Shown here: one piece after another, positions 6,971-17,060 of the stretch | How the letters are laid out: each line of letters starts with the position of its first letter | Numbering within the stretch: the stretch's first letter is position 1 | Translations under genes and position numbers: made by a program | Assembly (NCBI GenBank): GCA_001829315.1 | Contig: MIAY01000033.1 | Coordinates: 55,319 to 119,318, forward strand | Source: Spirochaetes bacterium GWE1_32_154 | Lineage (GTDB): Bacteria; Spirochaetota; GWE2-31-10 | DNA: 64,000 nucleotides | Direction: 5' to 3' | The notes under the pieces: generated by a model | Database searches by the model: none | What the model saw: only the letters and a program-made list of their open reading frames with translations | What the model was told of the DNA's origin: nothing

Positions 6971-7648
6971 GTGTTGATTGACCAGGAAATAAAATCATCT
7001 GTAAATTATGAAATCATCGATGAATCAGCACTAACTAATTCAGTTGCACAATATAAAGATTTATGCGAAGACATACAACCGTCATTTATTCCCTCAAATT
7101 TAGATGACATCGAACGACAAATTGAACGGTTAAAACAACGATGGGGTGAATTTACCTACCTGATCGGACAACGATTAAAATACATAGTCGACAATAAACT
7201 CTATGAACAAAATAATTATCCAAACTTCAAAACGTATGTCAATATTGCCCTTAAAATGGCTGAAAACAATGCCTACTATTATATATCAGTTTTTCATTTT
7301 TTTACCGAAGAACAAACCCGAATGGCAGGCTCAAAACTTAAACTTATTATCCCTTTTCTAAATAAAATCAAAAGTGACAAATCACTTCCCGAGTCTTTAC
7401 GCGAAATAAAAATTAAAGCAATGCGTGATGAATTATTCTATAAAATATACAAAAAAAGTTACCGCGATGCTGAAAAAGTGATTAAAGAAGTAAAAAGTAA
7501 AGTATTCAACAAAATCGCAGACCTTGAGTTTAACAAAAAGAAATTATTTGTAAAAAGCGATCGAATCGTATTATTAGAAGATAATGAAGATGTGAAAAAC
7601 GATATTATTGCACTCATTAAAAATTATTACGGTCGTGATGATTTATAA
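6971..7648 (+). CDS. Partition-protein-like DNA-binding protein (PF01672-like, tentative)
   Basis: About 225 residues, soluble and basic. The region IGQRLKYIVDNKLYEQNNYPNFKTYVNIAL followed by AENNAYYYISV resembles the Borrelia plasmid replication/partition protein family ('...Y..gy.sF..Fi......k..aY.Yi.'), which is a helix-turn-helix-like module. This is a resemblance by eye. An in-frame ATG at 6944 overlaps the -10 box and cannot be the start; AAGGAG at 6961-6966 points to GTG 6971 or TTG 6974. The last 22 bases overlap the 3' end of recQ on the other strand, so the two transcripts converge without a terminator. Confidence 0.55.
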   Translation: MLIDQEIKSSVNYEIIDESALTNSVAQYKDLCEDIQPSFIPSNLDDIERQIERLKQRWGEFTYLIGQRLKYIVDNKLYEQNNYPNFKTYVNIALKMAENNAYYYISVFHFFTEEQTRMAGSKLKLIIPFLNKIKSDKSLPESLREIKIKAMRDELFYKIYKKSYRDAEKVIKEVKSKVFNKIADLEFNKKKLFVKSDRIVLLEDNEDVKNDIIALIKNYYGRDDL

Positions 7649-9624
7649 AGGGAGACAAACTTCTTCCCTTTTTCAGATATATAAATAGTCGGATATTTTG
7701 AATCATTGGTATACAGTAACGCATTTCGTGTTAACTTTGAAAGTTTATCGTAAATCACTTCAATCTGTAATGCAGAAAGACAACCGAATTCTTCTATTTC
7801 TCTATATTTTTCTTCAAGCTCATACGAACCTTTCAATAACTTACCCATTTTCATTTTACCAAACTTCCCGTCATTCATATACACGGCAAAAAGAATGGTG
7901 ATGTCATTTTCATCAGGTTTATTGCTCGTGCTTTTATTGGTTTTCCTGCAAATGTCACATTTACCGCAATTCTGTTCTTTAAACTCCTCGCCAAAATAAT
8001 TAAGAAGATATTTTCTTCTACAATCATTATCCTGTAATTCAGCATAATCAACAACAGATTTCAATTTAGACATATCATATTCCAATTTTATTGCAGATTT
8101 TTTTTCATGTTCTTTCAGAATATCATTCGGTATTTTCTTTTCAATTATTTTAATAACCCTTCCGGCAGGAATCAATTCATAATTAATGATCTTTTTACTC
8201 ACTAAACCATTCAAATCAGAAATAAAATCAAATTTCGACATATCAATCCGTTTTAGAATTGTATTAAGATTCATTCTGATTTCTTTATTTTTACCCGCCA
8301 TTCTCACTAATTCAGTCAGAGTATAAAAAAGCGTTTTATCATTAACCGATTCTTTTTTTATTGCAATTTCACATATTTCATCTGACAGATAATCAATCGA
8401 TATCAGATTCATATCATGAAGTATTTTTATAATTGCAGCTTTTTCAAATTTTGAAACTTTAATATCATCATCAGTAATTTCAGAATCTTCATAGAAATTT
8501 GTATCTTTTGAATATTTACATATATAATTAAACACTTCCTTAATTGACTCTGAAGAAGGGTTTTTAGATCGAATAAAAAAATTCTGTATTTCCTCATCCC
8601 GTCTCATATATTGCAACAAACAATAACTGATTGCACCATCACGACCGGCACGACCGGTTTCCTGATAATACGCCTCAATTGTACCGGGAATTGAATAATG
8701 AACAACAAATCGAATATCCTGTTTATCAACGCCCATTCCGAAAGCATTTGTAGCAATTAAAACATCGATTTTGTTTTCAAGAAAATTATCCTGTGCCTCA
8801 GTCCTCTGTTTAAGTTGTAATTTCCCGTGATACAAACTGAATTTCAAATCTGAATTGGTTCTCAAATAGTTATAAATATCATTTGCATCTTTAACACTTG
8901 ATGTATAAATAATGCCGGGTTTTTTCACTTTTAAAAGAAATGCAATCAAACCTTTATTTTTGTCTTCTTTTGTAGGATATTCCTCAACGCCGTAAATCAG
9001 GTTCTCCCTGTTAAAGCCATTTATTATGATTTCAGGCTTTTTCATTCCGATAACTTTTATGATATCATCACGAACTTCTTTTGTTGCTGTTGCGGTTAAT
9101 GCAAGTATTTGAGGATTTCCCAATTGCGTAATTACACCATTAATTTTCCGGTAATCCGGTCTGAAATCATGTCCCCACTCAGAAATACAATGAGCCTCAT
9201 CAATGGCAAACATGGAAATATTCTGTTCTTTCAGCCACAATAAAAAATTCTCATTTTTAAATCGCTCCGGTGTCAAATACAATAATTTAACCCTGCCGGA
9301 ATTAACGTATTCCATAATTCTACGCTGTTCGTTATATTCAATTGTTGAATTTATCATTTCAGCGGGATAATTTTTTTCTTTCAGCGTATCAATCTGATCT
9401 TTCATTAATGAAATAAGCGGTGAAATTACAATTGTCATTCCCGGTAAACACAAAGCCGGTATCTGATAACAAATACTTTTCCCGCCACCGGTCGGCATAA
9501 CACCAAGAGTATCGTTACCTTTCAAAACCGACTGAACGATACTGTCCTGACCTTTTCGAAAAGATTCATATCCGAAATATTTTTTTAGAAAAGTTATTGA
9601 ATGTTTATAAGCGTCTTTTTCCAC
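7627..9624 (-). CDS. recQ: ATP-dependent DNA helicase RecQ
   Basis: A 665-residue superfamily 2 helicase, 3'-5' on DNA, acting in recombination and fork repair. Walker A PTGGGKS is near 44-50, the DEAH box at 142-145, SPLISLMKDQ and the motif VI region YYQETGRAGRDG are intact. The RecQ zinc site follows: CRRKYLLNYFGEEF then CGKCDICRK near 537-560. After the zinc and winged-helix regions there is no clear HRDC domain. It starts with GTG at 9624, whose G is shared with the TAG stop of the upstream membrane-protein gene, so the two are coupled. It converges with and overlaps the gene at 6971-7648 by 22 bases. Confidence 0.95.
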   Translation of the reverse strand: MEKDAYKHSITFLKKYFGYESFRKGQDSIVQSVLKGNDTLGVMPTGGGKSICYQIPALCLPGMTIVISPLISLMKDQIDTLKEKNYPAEMINSTIEYNEQRRIMEYVNSGRVKLLYLTPERFKNENFLLWLKEQNISMFAIDEAHCISEWGHDFRPDYRKINGVITQLGNPQILALTATATKEVRDDIIKVIGMKKPEIIINGFNRENLIYGVEEYPTKEDKNKGLIAFLLKVKKPGIIYTSSVKDANDIYNYLRTNSDLKFSLYHGKLQLKQRTEAQDNFLENKIDVLIATNAFGMGVDKQDIRFVVHYSIPGTIEAYYQETGRAGRDGAISYCLLQYMRRDEEIQNFFIRSKNPSSESIKEVFNYICKYSKDTNFYEDSEITDDDIKVSKFEKAAIIKILHDMNLISIDYLSDEICEIAIKKESVNDKTLFYTLTELVRMAGKNKEIRMNLNTILKRIDMSKFDFISDLNGLVSKKIINYELIPAGRVIKIIEKKIPNDILKEHEKKSAIKLEYDMSKLKSVVDYAELQDNDCRRKYLLNYFGEEFKEQNCGKCDICRKTNKSTSNKPDENDITILFAVYMNDGKFGKMKMGKLLKGSYELEEKYREIEEFGCLSALQIEVIYDKLSKLTRNALLYTNDSKYPTIYISEKGKKFVSLYKSSRP

Positions 9625-11147
9625 TATCGACTTGATATTTGATCTCCACCATTTTCTATAGCACTATCAAGAAGTTGTTCTGCTTCCGATATAACTGTTG
9701 CCGCATTAACTGTTCTTCCATTAAGGGACGAAACACCAATGGAGAAAGTAACCGCGATATTACCACGTGCCGGTGAGATATAATAATTCCGGTTTTTATT
9801 TGAACAAAACAACTCTAATTCTTTTGTAAATTCATTTTGAATTGAAGGTTTTATTGATAAATAAACAAAATTAAAAGATTCAAAAATGGTACTGGAATGC
9901 AGTTCCTGAGTTATATCATCAAGTATTTTCATATTCAGAATGTTTTTTTCATCCTGATTCAAATCAAATTTATACCGTTCTTTGTGATCAACCTCAATTA
10001 CGGCTACCGTTATATCTGTATTATTTTCTATGAGTTTATCAATTCTTTCTTTAAATAAAACATTTTGTTTTGTATTGGCAAAAATATTACGTGCTTCCTG
10101 GGAAAAAATGAACTTAAGAAAATAGAGTATGTCTGATATGAAAAAAGGAAAGTCATTATTCCAGGTAAATCGTAAATAACCAAAAATCCTTGTTTTACTA
10201 TACGGATAAAGCGGTATGAAAATATCACCTTTTTTAAGACCGTCTGTTGCCACTGATATTTCAGATTTCTCTAAAATACCCTTGTTTTTACATTCGATAA
10301 AATCATTTTTCTGCGAAATATACACTTCGGGTTTTTGCCATTTAAAATATTCTGTTGCAGTAGCAATACATTTGTAAATATATTCTTCCGGTAAATAACT
10401 GAATTTCAAATGCCTTAATAACTGTGTAAACGGGAAATTAGTTTTAAACTGATCAGATATTTTGAAATTTCTTGTCCATAAATTGACATATTCCTCTTCA
10501 GCATTTATTGTCTCATTCGAATGTTCCTCTTCTGCTTTATTAAACTCAGGAGTTTCATTATAATCATTGTTATACATATCAAGAGTTTCATACAACTCAG
10601 TATCTGAATCATCATCCTTATTATTCCCGCTATACTTCACGTTCTCATTGTTTTCAGAAAATGAATTTCCTGAACTCAATAAAAGCGTTGACAGCAACAT
10701 AATCACGCAATAGATTAAAAAAATAACGCACATCGGTATTAACAAATATTTTATATAATAATACACATTGAATTTATTAACCCAGACAACAAATTTCCTG
10801 TCAGATACTGATTTCTCGTAAATTCGAATCGCTTTTCTATACGTTCGATACACATCAGCCGGTTCTTTAAAACCATTCGTAAAAAATGTTGTATTATATA
10901 TAAGTGGAACCATTTTACCCGAAGTGAGCTTTGTAAATAAACAGACAAAACTGCCTTTTTCTATACTTACCAAAGAGTAATCATTTATATCATTACTATT
11001 TAATTCAGAATTAATTTTATCAATTATTTTATTTATATCGTTATTCTGATAACCCGGAATATTTAACAGCTGAATCAGGAAATAAATAAATCCTGTAAAA
11101 AAAACTATGATTGTTAATACCCTTTTTATTAAACGAGCGTTTTCCAT
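9624..11147 (-). CDS. Membrane protein with C-terminal degenerate GGDEF-like domain
   Basis: About 507 residues. Two hydrophobic segments near 10-30 and 135-160 enclose a roughly 100-residue extracytoplasmic domain. An acidic Asn/Asp/Glu-rich linker (about 165-215) leads to a cytoplasmic region. The tail VTFSIGVSSLNGRTVNAATV ... EAEQLLDSAIENGGDQI copies the end of a GGDEF domain ('TiSiGva', 'Ad.AlY.AK..GkN'), but no GGDEF or RxxD signature is present, so it is probably not a cyclase. Spacing favours the ATG at 11147 over 11153. It is co-transcribed with recQ, which starts in its stop codon. Confidence 0.65.
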   Translation of the reverse strand: MENARLIKRVLTIIVFFTGFIYFLIQLLNIPGYQNNDINKIIDKINSELNSNDINDYSLVSIEKGSFVCLFTKLTSGKMVPLIYNTTFFTNGFKEPADVYRTYRKAIRIYEKSVSDRKFVVWVNKFNVYYYIKYLLIPMCVIFLIYCVIMLLSTLLLSSGNSFSENNENVKYSGNNKDDDSDTELYETLDMYNNDYNETPEFNKAEEEHSNETINAEEEYVNLWTRNFKISDQFKTNFPFTQLLRHLKFSYLPEEYIYKCIATATEYFKWQKPEVYISQKNDFIECKNKGILEKSEISVATDGLKKGDIFIPLYPYSKTRIFGYLRFTWNNDFPFFISDILYFLKFIFSQEARNIFANTKQNVLFKERIDKLIENNTDITVAVIEVDHKERYKFDLNQDEKNILNMKILDDITQELHSSTIFESFNFVYLSIKPSIQNEFTKELELFCSNKNRNYYISPARGNIAVTFSIGVSSLNGRTVNAATVISEAEQLLDSAIENGGDQISSR

Positions 11148-11257
11148 TACCATACCTTAGACGTAGTTTTATTTTTATAAAAATATAAATTCAAACATTA
11201 TGTAACATAATTATATTTCTTTTTGAATAAATATAGCAAATAAAATATACAAAAATT

Positions 11258-12184
11258 TTAATTCTTAAAATGACCGGAATATAATATATCTAATATTTCA
11301 GGGTCAATTCCATAATTGGCATGATCATATTTATAATGTGAGAAAAAACTTTGCTCTATATCAATTGCCCCCCTCTGATTTTGTTCTTCATTATTATAGT
11401 ATTTTCCGAATAATAAAAAGATTCGCAACAATTTAACAACCGGAGAAATTGTTGCAATATTTTTATCTTTATAATTTGCACACAGAGCAAAAGTAATCAA
11501 AGAATCAGGTATTGGATAATTCATTTCTTCAATTTTCGCCAATACTGTATTCATTGATTTTTCTTTATCTATTGAATTGGTAATATGAATGTTAGTTCCG
11601 CCATTATCGACATACAAATAACCGAGTACAGATACCATTGACAATGTTTTAAAAAAATTAATCATTTCATCGTTATTTAAAAATAAACGATCCTTTTTAT
11701 TAATTGTATCGATAACAGAAGATTTTTGAATAAATAAAACAGAAATATATCGTTCAATAATCTGATGCTGAAAAATCCTGAGGATCGGGATAAATGCTTT
11801 TCTGATAGAATTTTTCTTTATTGATGAATGAAGTAAATAAAATATCTGATCTTTAAATAACTCAATATCACCATGAAACCCTTTGATTTTTTTCATGAAA
11901 CTATAATCAATTTTATTATAAATAATAACTTTTATTTTTTCCTGAGTCCTGAAAAGTATTTCTGATTCAAGCGTCCCGTAAAAAAGTTTCTCAATTTCAC
12001 TATCGTTTAAATTTTGAAAATGTGATCTGATTTTAAATTCTTTTTTAATTATGACTTTATTGGCTACAAAAAAATTTGAGATTATAATTTCTGATTCTAC
12101 GGGATTAAAATGGGGAAGAGACGGATTTAATAATAACCTTCTAATAAAATTGGTCATATTGCTTTTATCATCTAAAGTATACAT
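11258..12184 (-). CDS. Hypothetical protein
   Basis: This 308-residue protein has no signal peptide or membrane segment. It is rich in Ile, Lys and Phe with alternating helix and strand; a run including FRTQEKIKVIIYNKIDYSF and a long helix IFQHQIIERYISVLFI stand out. I do not recognise a family. The preceding divergent gene on the plus strand starts at 12324, leaving about 140 bases for two promoters. Downstream 110 bases separate it from the GGDEF-like gene on the same strand, so co-transcription is possible. Confidence 0.65.
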   Translation of the reverse strand: MYTLDDKSNMTNFIRRLLLNPSLPHFNPVESEIIISNFFVANKVIIKKEFKIRSHFQNLNDSEIEKLFYGTLESEILFRTQEKIKVIIYNKIDYSFMKKIKGFHGDIELFKDQIFYLLHSSIKKNSIRKAFIPILRIFQHQIIERYISVLFIQKSSVIDTINKKDRLFLNNDEMINFFKTLSMVSVLGYLYVDNGGTNIHITNSIDKEKSMNTVLAKIEEMNYPIPDSLITFALCANYKDKNIATISPVVKLLRIFLLFGKYYNNEEQNQRGAIDIEQSFFSHYKYDHANYGIDPEILDILYSGHFKN

Positions 12185-12323
12185 TAAAAATCCTGTTCAA
12201 AAAATCATATTTATATACCGGCACTATATCATAATTATTAATTTAATGTTATAGTTTAAAACTTGAGCTGATGTAATACCATACATACTTCTATACTATC
12301 GAAATTTTTATACAATTTATTAA

Positions 12324-15300
12324 ATGAAACAGTACATAATTAGCATTATACTATTAATTAATTTTTCTCTCACCTGTTCTATAATTGTACCTGATTTTAA
12401 TACGTTTTCAACACCAAACCTTACTTCACATAATCAAAATAGTACAACCGGTTCAGCAAAAACAAAATCAAGCGTCTTTGCATTTTCATTCAATCAATTA
12501 CAAGGTGAAGTTTCGTTAACCGGTTACTGGAATATCACTATCGGTTTATCTGCTTCAATTTCATATAACCCTGAGTTTGTATTTCTAAGTGGTAATTCAG
12601 GTTTTCTGGACAGTTTAATTTTACTTCAGGAACGATTAATTAATCTTAATATCATCACCGGCACCGGACTTACTTTTTCATTATTTGCTCCCGATGATAT
12701 TAACAAAACAGAATTCACTCTTCAATATTCAAGTAATTCATTTCTGAAGAAATTCTACATATCAAATACCATTGAACCTATTCAGGTTAATCCATACAGG
12801 ATTATTCAAAACAGCAGGGCAGAAGATATTGCTGCAGGAATTAATTGGGGAAATGCAATCTATCGCGGTAATTTCGATATGAAATTTGATTCTACAAAGA
12901 TCAATACCGAGCGGTTTTCAGCAGAAAAAAAGATGTATGACAGTGTCATTACCATTGAAAAATACGTGCGTGGAACCTATTTCTATTTGCCCGACACAAA
13001 TATTCAACCCGGTGTTGAAATAATGATTTCATCAGATAAAGGAACAGATTTCTCATCATCAAATCAGCAGTTATCACAATTTTTTGAAAACCTTGAAAAC
13101 GGTAAAGATTATCAGATTAATTTCGACTCCGGAACAATTGTTTTTTTCACCGACATTTCTAATAAGGCCGTGATTATTCATTACAATACTTCTATTAATG
13201 GAATATTGTATGAAACCGGGTCCACTGCAGCGGGACTACAAGGTATTCTCAATTCACAAGATTGTAATACAACAGAAACACCGGATCTATTTCTGGAACA
13301 CGCAGGAAAAATGTATTTAATTCTTAACAGACCTCTTTATTATTCACCATTTGAGGAAAAGAATTCATACAAAATCACCGGTAGCGGCGCATTGGTTTCA
13401 GATGTCCGAGTTATCATTAAAGATTACAGCGGGAATTCTATATCAGGGTTTACCAGTTCCTACGATAATCTCACCGGTTGTGTAAGAATATCAAAAAATC
13501 AAACCAAAGGTGATGCTGACAATATTTATCCTTTTTATACAATCAGCGATACGCTTTACACAGGATCAAAACCATACGTAAACAATCCGCAATACATTCT
13601 ATCGGTAACATTTTCATCGACAGCAGAAAAATTAATTCTAAGTTCTCTTCCTGTTTCAGGTACTGCAACAGTTTTTCTTAATTCAACAAAAACTGATGCA
13701 ATTTCTGTTAATTATTCCACCGGTGAGTTAATTATTAACACTCCCCTTTCCTCTTCAGATATTATTGAAGTGTCGTATGTAACTTCAGAAACAGATGATT
13801 TCTTTCTTACATTTTCTGAAAAAAATAGTTTCCGGGCAGGAAAATTCTTTTTTTTAAATGATTCACTTTATTTTAAAATGCCTGTAAAACTATGGGACAC
13901 GGGATATTACAACTCCCTGCGGCATGGAGAATTCTTATACAATACAGGTTTCATTGCTAATTTTTCACCGGTATTTAAAGAAAAAAAAGCAAAAATGGTA
14001 TTTACAACAGACGCAACTCTATCAGTTTACATTCCCGAATTTAAAAACATCTCACTTATTGAAGATTTTGAAAAAAACAAAACCGGTTACTCACTTCCGT
14101 TAGATCACAGAAATTTTTACCCTTCTGATTTACCAGCAATTTACACTTCATTACTGGGGTATTCATGGGGGAAATTATTTTACAGAGATATGTATAAAGA
14201 CGGTTTAAGTAATGGTGAATACAAATCACTTTTTGAGTCACCGTTACAGGAAAAACAGCCCTATGAAAATAACAATCAAATCGGTCCCTACTCAAGTTCT
14301 GATGGTTTTACTGTTGACTCGACAACAGGTATCTGGTCAAGAAAACAAAATTCTACTTCATTAATTGCCGATATTTCCCTTGAAGCAAACGAAGCTGTCA
14401 GTATGGTATTACCAATTAATGCTCATTCAGATAACCTTGCAGCATATTCTGGACTGACAGTTTTAGCAGAATCTCTTGATATGAGCGGATTAGTTTCTAT
14501 TTACATTGACGCAGGCAGGGTTTCTGAACGATTTCAGAGTAATTCATCGGTTTTTACAGAAAAACTTGATGAAGGTATACAATATTACCTTGATTCCAAT
14601 GGAATAACTCTTATTAAAGGACAAAACGATGGTTTTAAAACCACGAACGATTTTGATGGAAACGGCATACTATCAGCGGATGATCTTAATTTCATCAGTA
14701 AAATAACACCTGACAATAATACAAACGAGTTTATTTCATTACCACCCGGACATAGAGAATTATACAGCATGAATATTCAGTCCCCATGGAAATTAGACGG
14801 AGCAAACGGTGTTAGAATTACAATTGTGAACCCATCATCTTCAACGGTGAGCGGAAAAATCATTTTTAATCAATTACGTTTTCTTGAAACCGGATGGTAT
14901 TACGACAAATCAGGCAACAGTGTTGCAGAAGAAATTTTCCCTGCCGAAGACTCACGACTTCAGAACCATATCTTTTCGCGTGAAAATACCGAAAGAGATG
15001 CAATACTTCATTTTAATAGAAATGTCGAAAGAACATTAAAAATTCGGATTTCAGAAACAGATTCATCATTTTATACAGGAAAAATACTTTCCCCGGCAAT
15101 CAATCTAAGTTTATTCAATAAAATCGGGTTTTATTTACTGAAAGTAGACGAAAACCCTTTAGAGATGAATCTTGTTCTCATAAATAATGATGGTGAAAAA
15201 AAAACGCTTCCCATTAATTATAATAATCTACCATTAAATAGCTGGAGTGAAATATCGTTTTCAGGAAATGAACTTTTATTTTCTTCATCACAAATGATAA

Positions 15301-17060
15301 AAAGCATACAAATTGAAGTTTTAAATACTCATTTTCTCAAAAATACACTATTTATTGATGAATTTTTCATTGAAAATATAATCACTGCAATCGGCGGTGC
15401 AATAAAAAGTCAATTTGAGTATTCAGGTAATAAAGTTTCCTTACAATCAGGTGATTTTGTAATTTTTTCAAAACCTCAAATTTCATTTATTTCATCCTTA
15501 TATTCCACTAATTTCGCAGAAACAACTATGCTTCCTCTTCAAACAAATCGTTTTATACAGTTATCTGCAATTTCTTTTAACTTTCTAACATTTGATTTCA
15601 AATTTCATGAAACCAATTCCATTGATTTTGCATCAGACGGCTTACAAACGGCTCATGAAAAAACACTTATACGAATACTCAGAAATACAACCCAAAAAGT
15701 TCCTGTCTTTTTTAATTACTCTTTTGATTATCAGGATGTGAAAAATGCAGGTAATTATGAATATAGTAAAAAAACAGGTCTCGATATTGGATTTAAAAAC
15801 AGTTATATTACCATAAGCAACGGGTTTGACTCCCTTGTATATAATTCACCTGAAAACAAAACAAATACGAAAGTTGACTTCAAAATACAGACAACGAATC
15901 TCCCGATCACAATAGTATTACAATCATTTCTTAATGGTATACATTATAATACAAATTCAAATGAATTCTTTTCACTTCAACATATCGGGACTGCTTTTTC
16001 TCAGGATATTCCACAATTTTTTGGTACGATGAAACAACTATTTAGCAATGATTTTATAGAAATCACCGCAAAACCACTGGACATTATGACAATTACAATG
16101 AATTACCGGTTACTTAACGCAATGCGTTATTCGGGTTTAGATACAAACTACAATGTTTCAGCTGTTAACACAACAGGCGTCGTATGTAATTTCATTACAC
16201 CACAGAACGATCTGACTCTAATTAAAATCGGATTTAACCGGGTTATTAATACAAATTACGAAAAAAAATTAACAAACGTATACTGGGATTCATTTTTTGA
16301 AGAAAAAAATAAAATATTAATTAATAACTATTCAATTATGACACTTCACCCGTTTCCTCATACAAGCTTTATGGATAAAGCTGACTTATTTGACACCGTA
16401 TTTTCTGAATTATCATTATCGCAATATACCGGTGAAAAATACTTCATTCCATCCTTTTTTAAAACTGAAGTTAAAGGAAATTATTATAATAAAAACATTT
16501 TTACGTGTGAATATGTAACATCCTTAACCCTTGATGGTTTTTATAAAACAAGATATCAGGGTTTCAATATTGATTCAGGATATTCACTAAACTATCAGTT
16601 TAAGATCAAAGAAAATGCTGATGAATTTGCTGGCGGAATAAAAAATTACTTTAACATCTTAAGTGACAAAACCGGACAGTCTCATACTGTTGTTAATTAC
16701 ACAATTAAATATACCGCAAAAGATGAATTATTTTCACATACAATTACATTCTCAGAAATGTTAATGTTTTTCTTCTATAGCATAAATCCGGTTACAGAGG
16801 ATTTCTTCGGACCTGAGTTCTACCTCGATATTGATTACAGCGGAATACTATATACTCCCGTTCGGGAGACGACTACACAATATATCCAAAAACCTGTGGA
16901 TTTAAAACTAACTCCCGGCTATGGATACAAATTCAATAAAAATATTTCACTTATCGGACATTTAAAACTTGCTTATTCCATGCAATATAGTAATAATGAA
17001 AATCTAATAAAGCATGATTTTTTTGCAGCAATCACAATAACAGGGAAGTTAAGTTTTTAA
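12324..17060 (+). CDS. Giant SprA-like outer-membrane protein (tentative)
   Basis: This 1578-residue protein has a signal peptide (about 1-20) and is beta-rich throughout. Features reminiscent of SprA/Sov, the outer-membrane translocon of the type 9 secretion system: repeated 'GKDYQINFDSGTIVFF'-type strands ending in 'viihYn' or 'IEVSYV', an EF-hand/dockerin-like loop DFDGNGILSADD at 776-787, and a segment GVRITIVNPSSS ... GKIIFNQLRFLETGWYYD. The last 500 residues alternate strands typical of a barrel and end in an aromatic C-terminus (KLSF). Known SprA proteins are about 2300-2500 residues, so this is shorter. It is followed at zero spacing by a second barrel. Family membership is inference from patterns. 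Confidence 0.5.
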   Translation: MKQYIISIILLINFSLTCSIIVPDFNTFSTPNLTSHNQNSTTGSAKTKSSVFAFSFNQLQGEVSLTGYWNITIGLSASISYNPEFVFLSGNSGFLDSLILLQERLINLNIITGTGLTFSLFAPDDINKTEFTLQYSSNSFLKKFYISNTIEPIQVNPYRIIQNSRAEDIAAGINWGNAIYRGNFDMKFDSTKINTERFSAEKKMYDSVITIEKYVRGTYFYLPDTNIQPGVEIMISSDKGTDFSSSNQQLSQFFENLENGKDYQINFDSGTIVFFTDISNKAVIIHYNTSINGILYETGSTAAGLQGILNSQDCNTTETPDLFLEHAGKMYLILNRPLYYSPFEEKNSYKITGSGALVSDVRVIIKDYSGNSISGFTSSYDNLTGCVRISKNQTKGDADNIYPFYTISDTLYTGSKPYVNNPQYILSVTFSSTAEKLILSSLPVSGTATVFLNSTKTDAISVNYSTGELIINTPLSSSDIIEVSYVTSETDDFFLTFSEKNSFRAGKFFFLNDSLYFKMPVKLWDTGYYNSLRHGEFLYNTGFIANFSPVFKEKKAKMVFTTDATLSVYIPEFKNISLIEDFEKNKTGYSLPLDHRNFYPSDLPAIYTSLLGYSWGKLFYRDMYKDGLSNGEYKSLFESPLQEKQPYENNNQIGPYSSSDGFTVDSTTGIWSRKQNSTSLIADISLEANEAVSMVLPINAHSDNLAAYSGLTVLAESLDMSGLVSIYIDAGRVSERFQSNSSVFTEKLDEGIQYYLDSNGITLIKGQNDGFKTTNDFDGNGILSADDLNFISKITPDNNTNEFISLPPGHRELYSMNIQSPWKLDGANGVRITIVNPSSSTVSGKIIFNQLRFLETGWYYDKSGNSVAEEIFPAEDSRLQNHIFSRENTERDAILHFNRNVERTLKIRISETDSSFYTGKILSPAINLSLFNKIGFYLLKVDENPLEMNLVLINNDGEKKTLPINYNNLPLNSWSEISFSGNELLFSSSQMIKSIQIEVLNTHFLKNTLFIDEFFIENIITAIGGAIKSQFEYSGNKVSLQSGDFVIFSKPQISFISSLYSTNFAETTMLPLQTNRFIQLSAISFNFLTFDFKFHETNSIDFASDGLQTAHEKTLIRILRNTTQKVPVFFNYSFDYQDVKNAGNYEYSKKTGLDIGFKNSYITISNGFDSLVYNSPENKTNTKVDFKIQTTNLPITIVLQSFLNGIHYNTNSNEFFSLQHIGTAFSQDIPQFFGTMKQLFSNDFIEITAKPLDIMTITMNYRLLNAMRYSGLDTNYNVSAVNTTGVVCNFITPQNDLTLIKIGFNRVINTNYEKKLTNVYWDSFFEEKNKILINNYSIMTLHPFPHTSFMDKADLFDTVFSELSLSQYTGEKYFIPSFFKTEVKGNYYNKNIFTCEYVTSLTLDGFYKTRYQGFNIDSGYSLNYQFKIKENADEFAGGIKNYFNILSDKTGQSHTVVNYTIKYTAKDELFSHTITFSEMLMFFFYSINPVTEDFFGPEFYLDIDYSGILYTPVRETTTQYIQKPVDLKLTPGYGYKFNKNISLIGHLKLAYSMQYSNNENLIKHDFFAAITITGKLSF

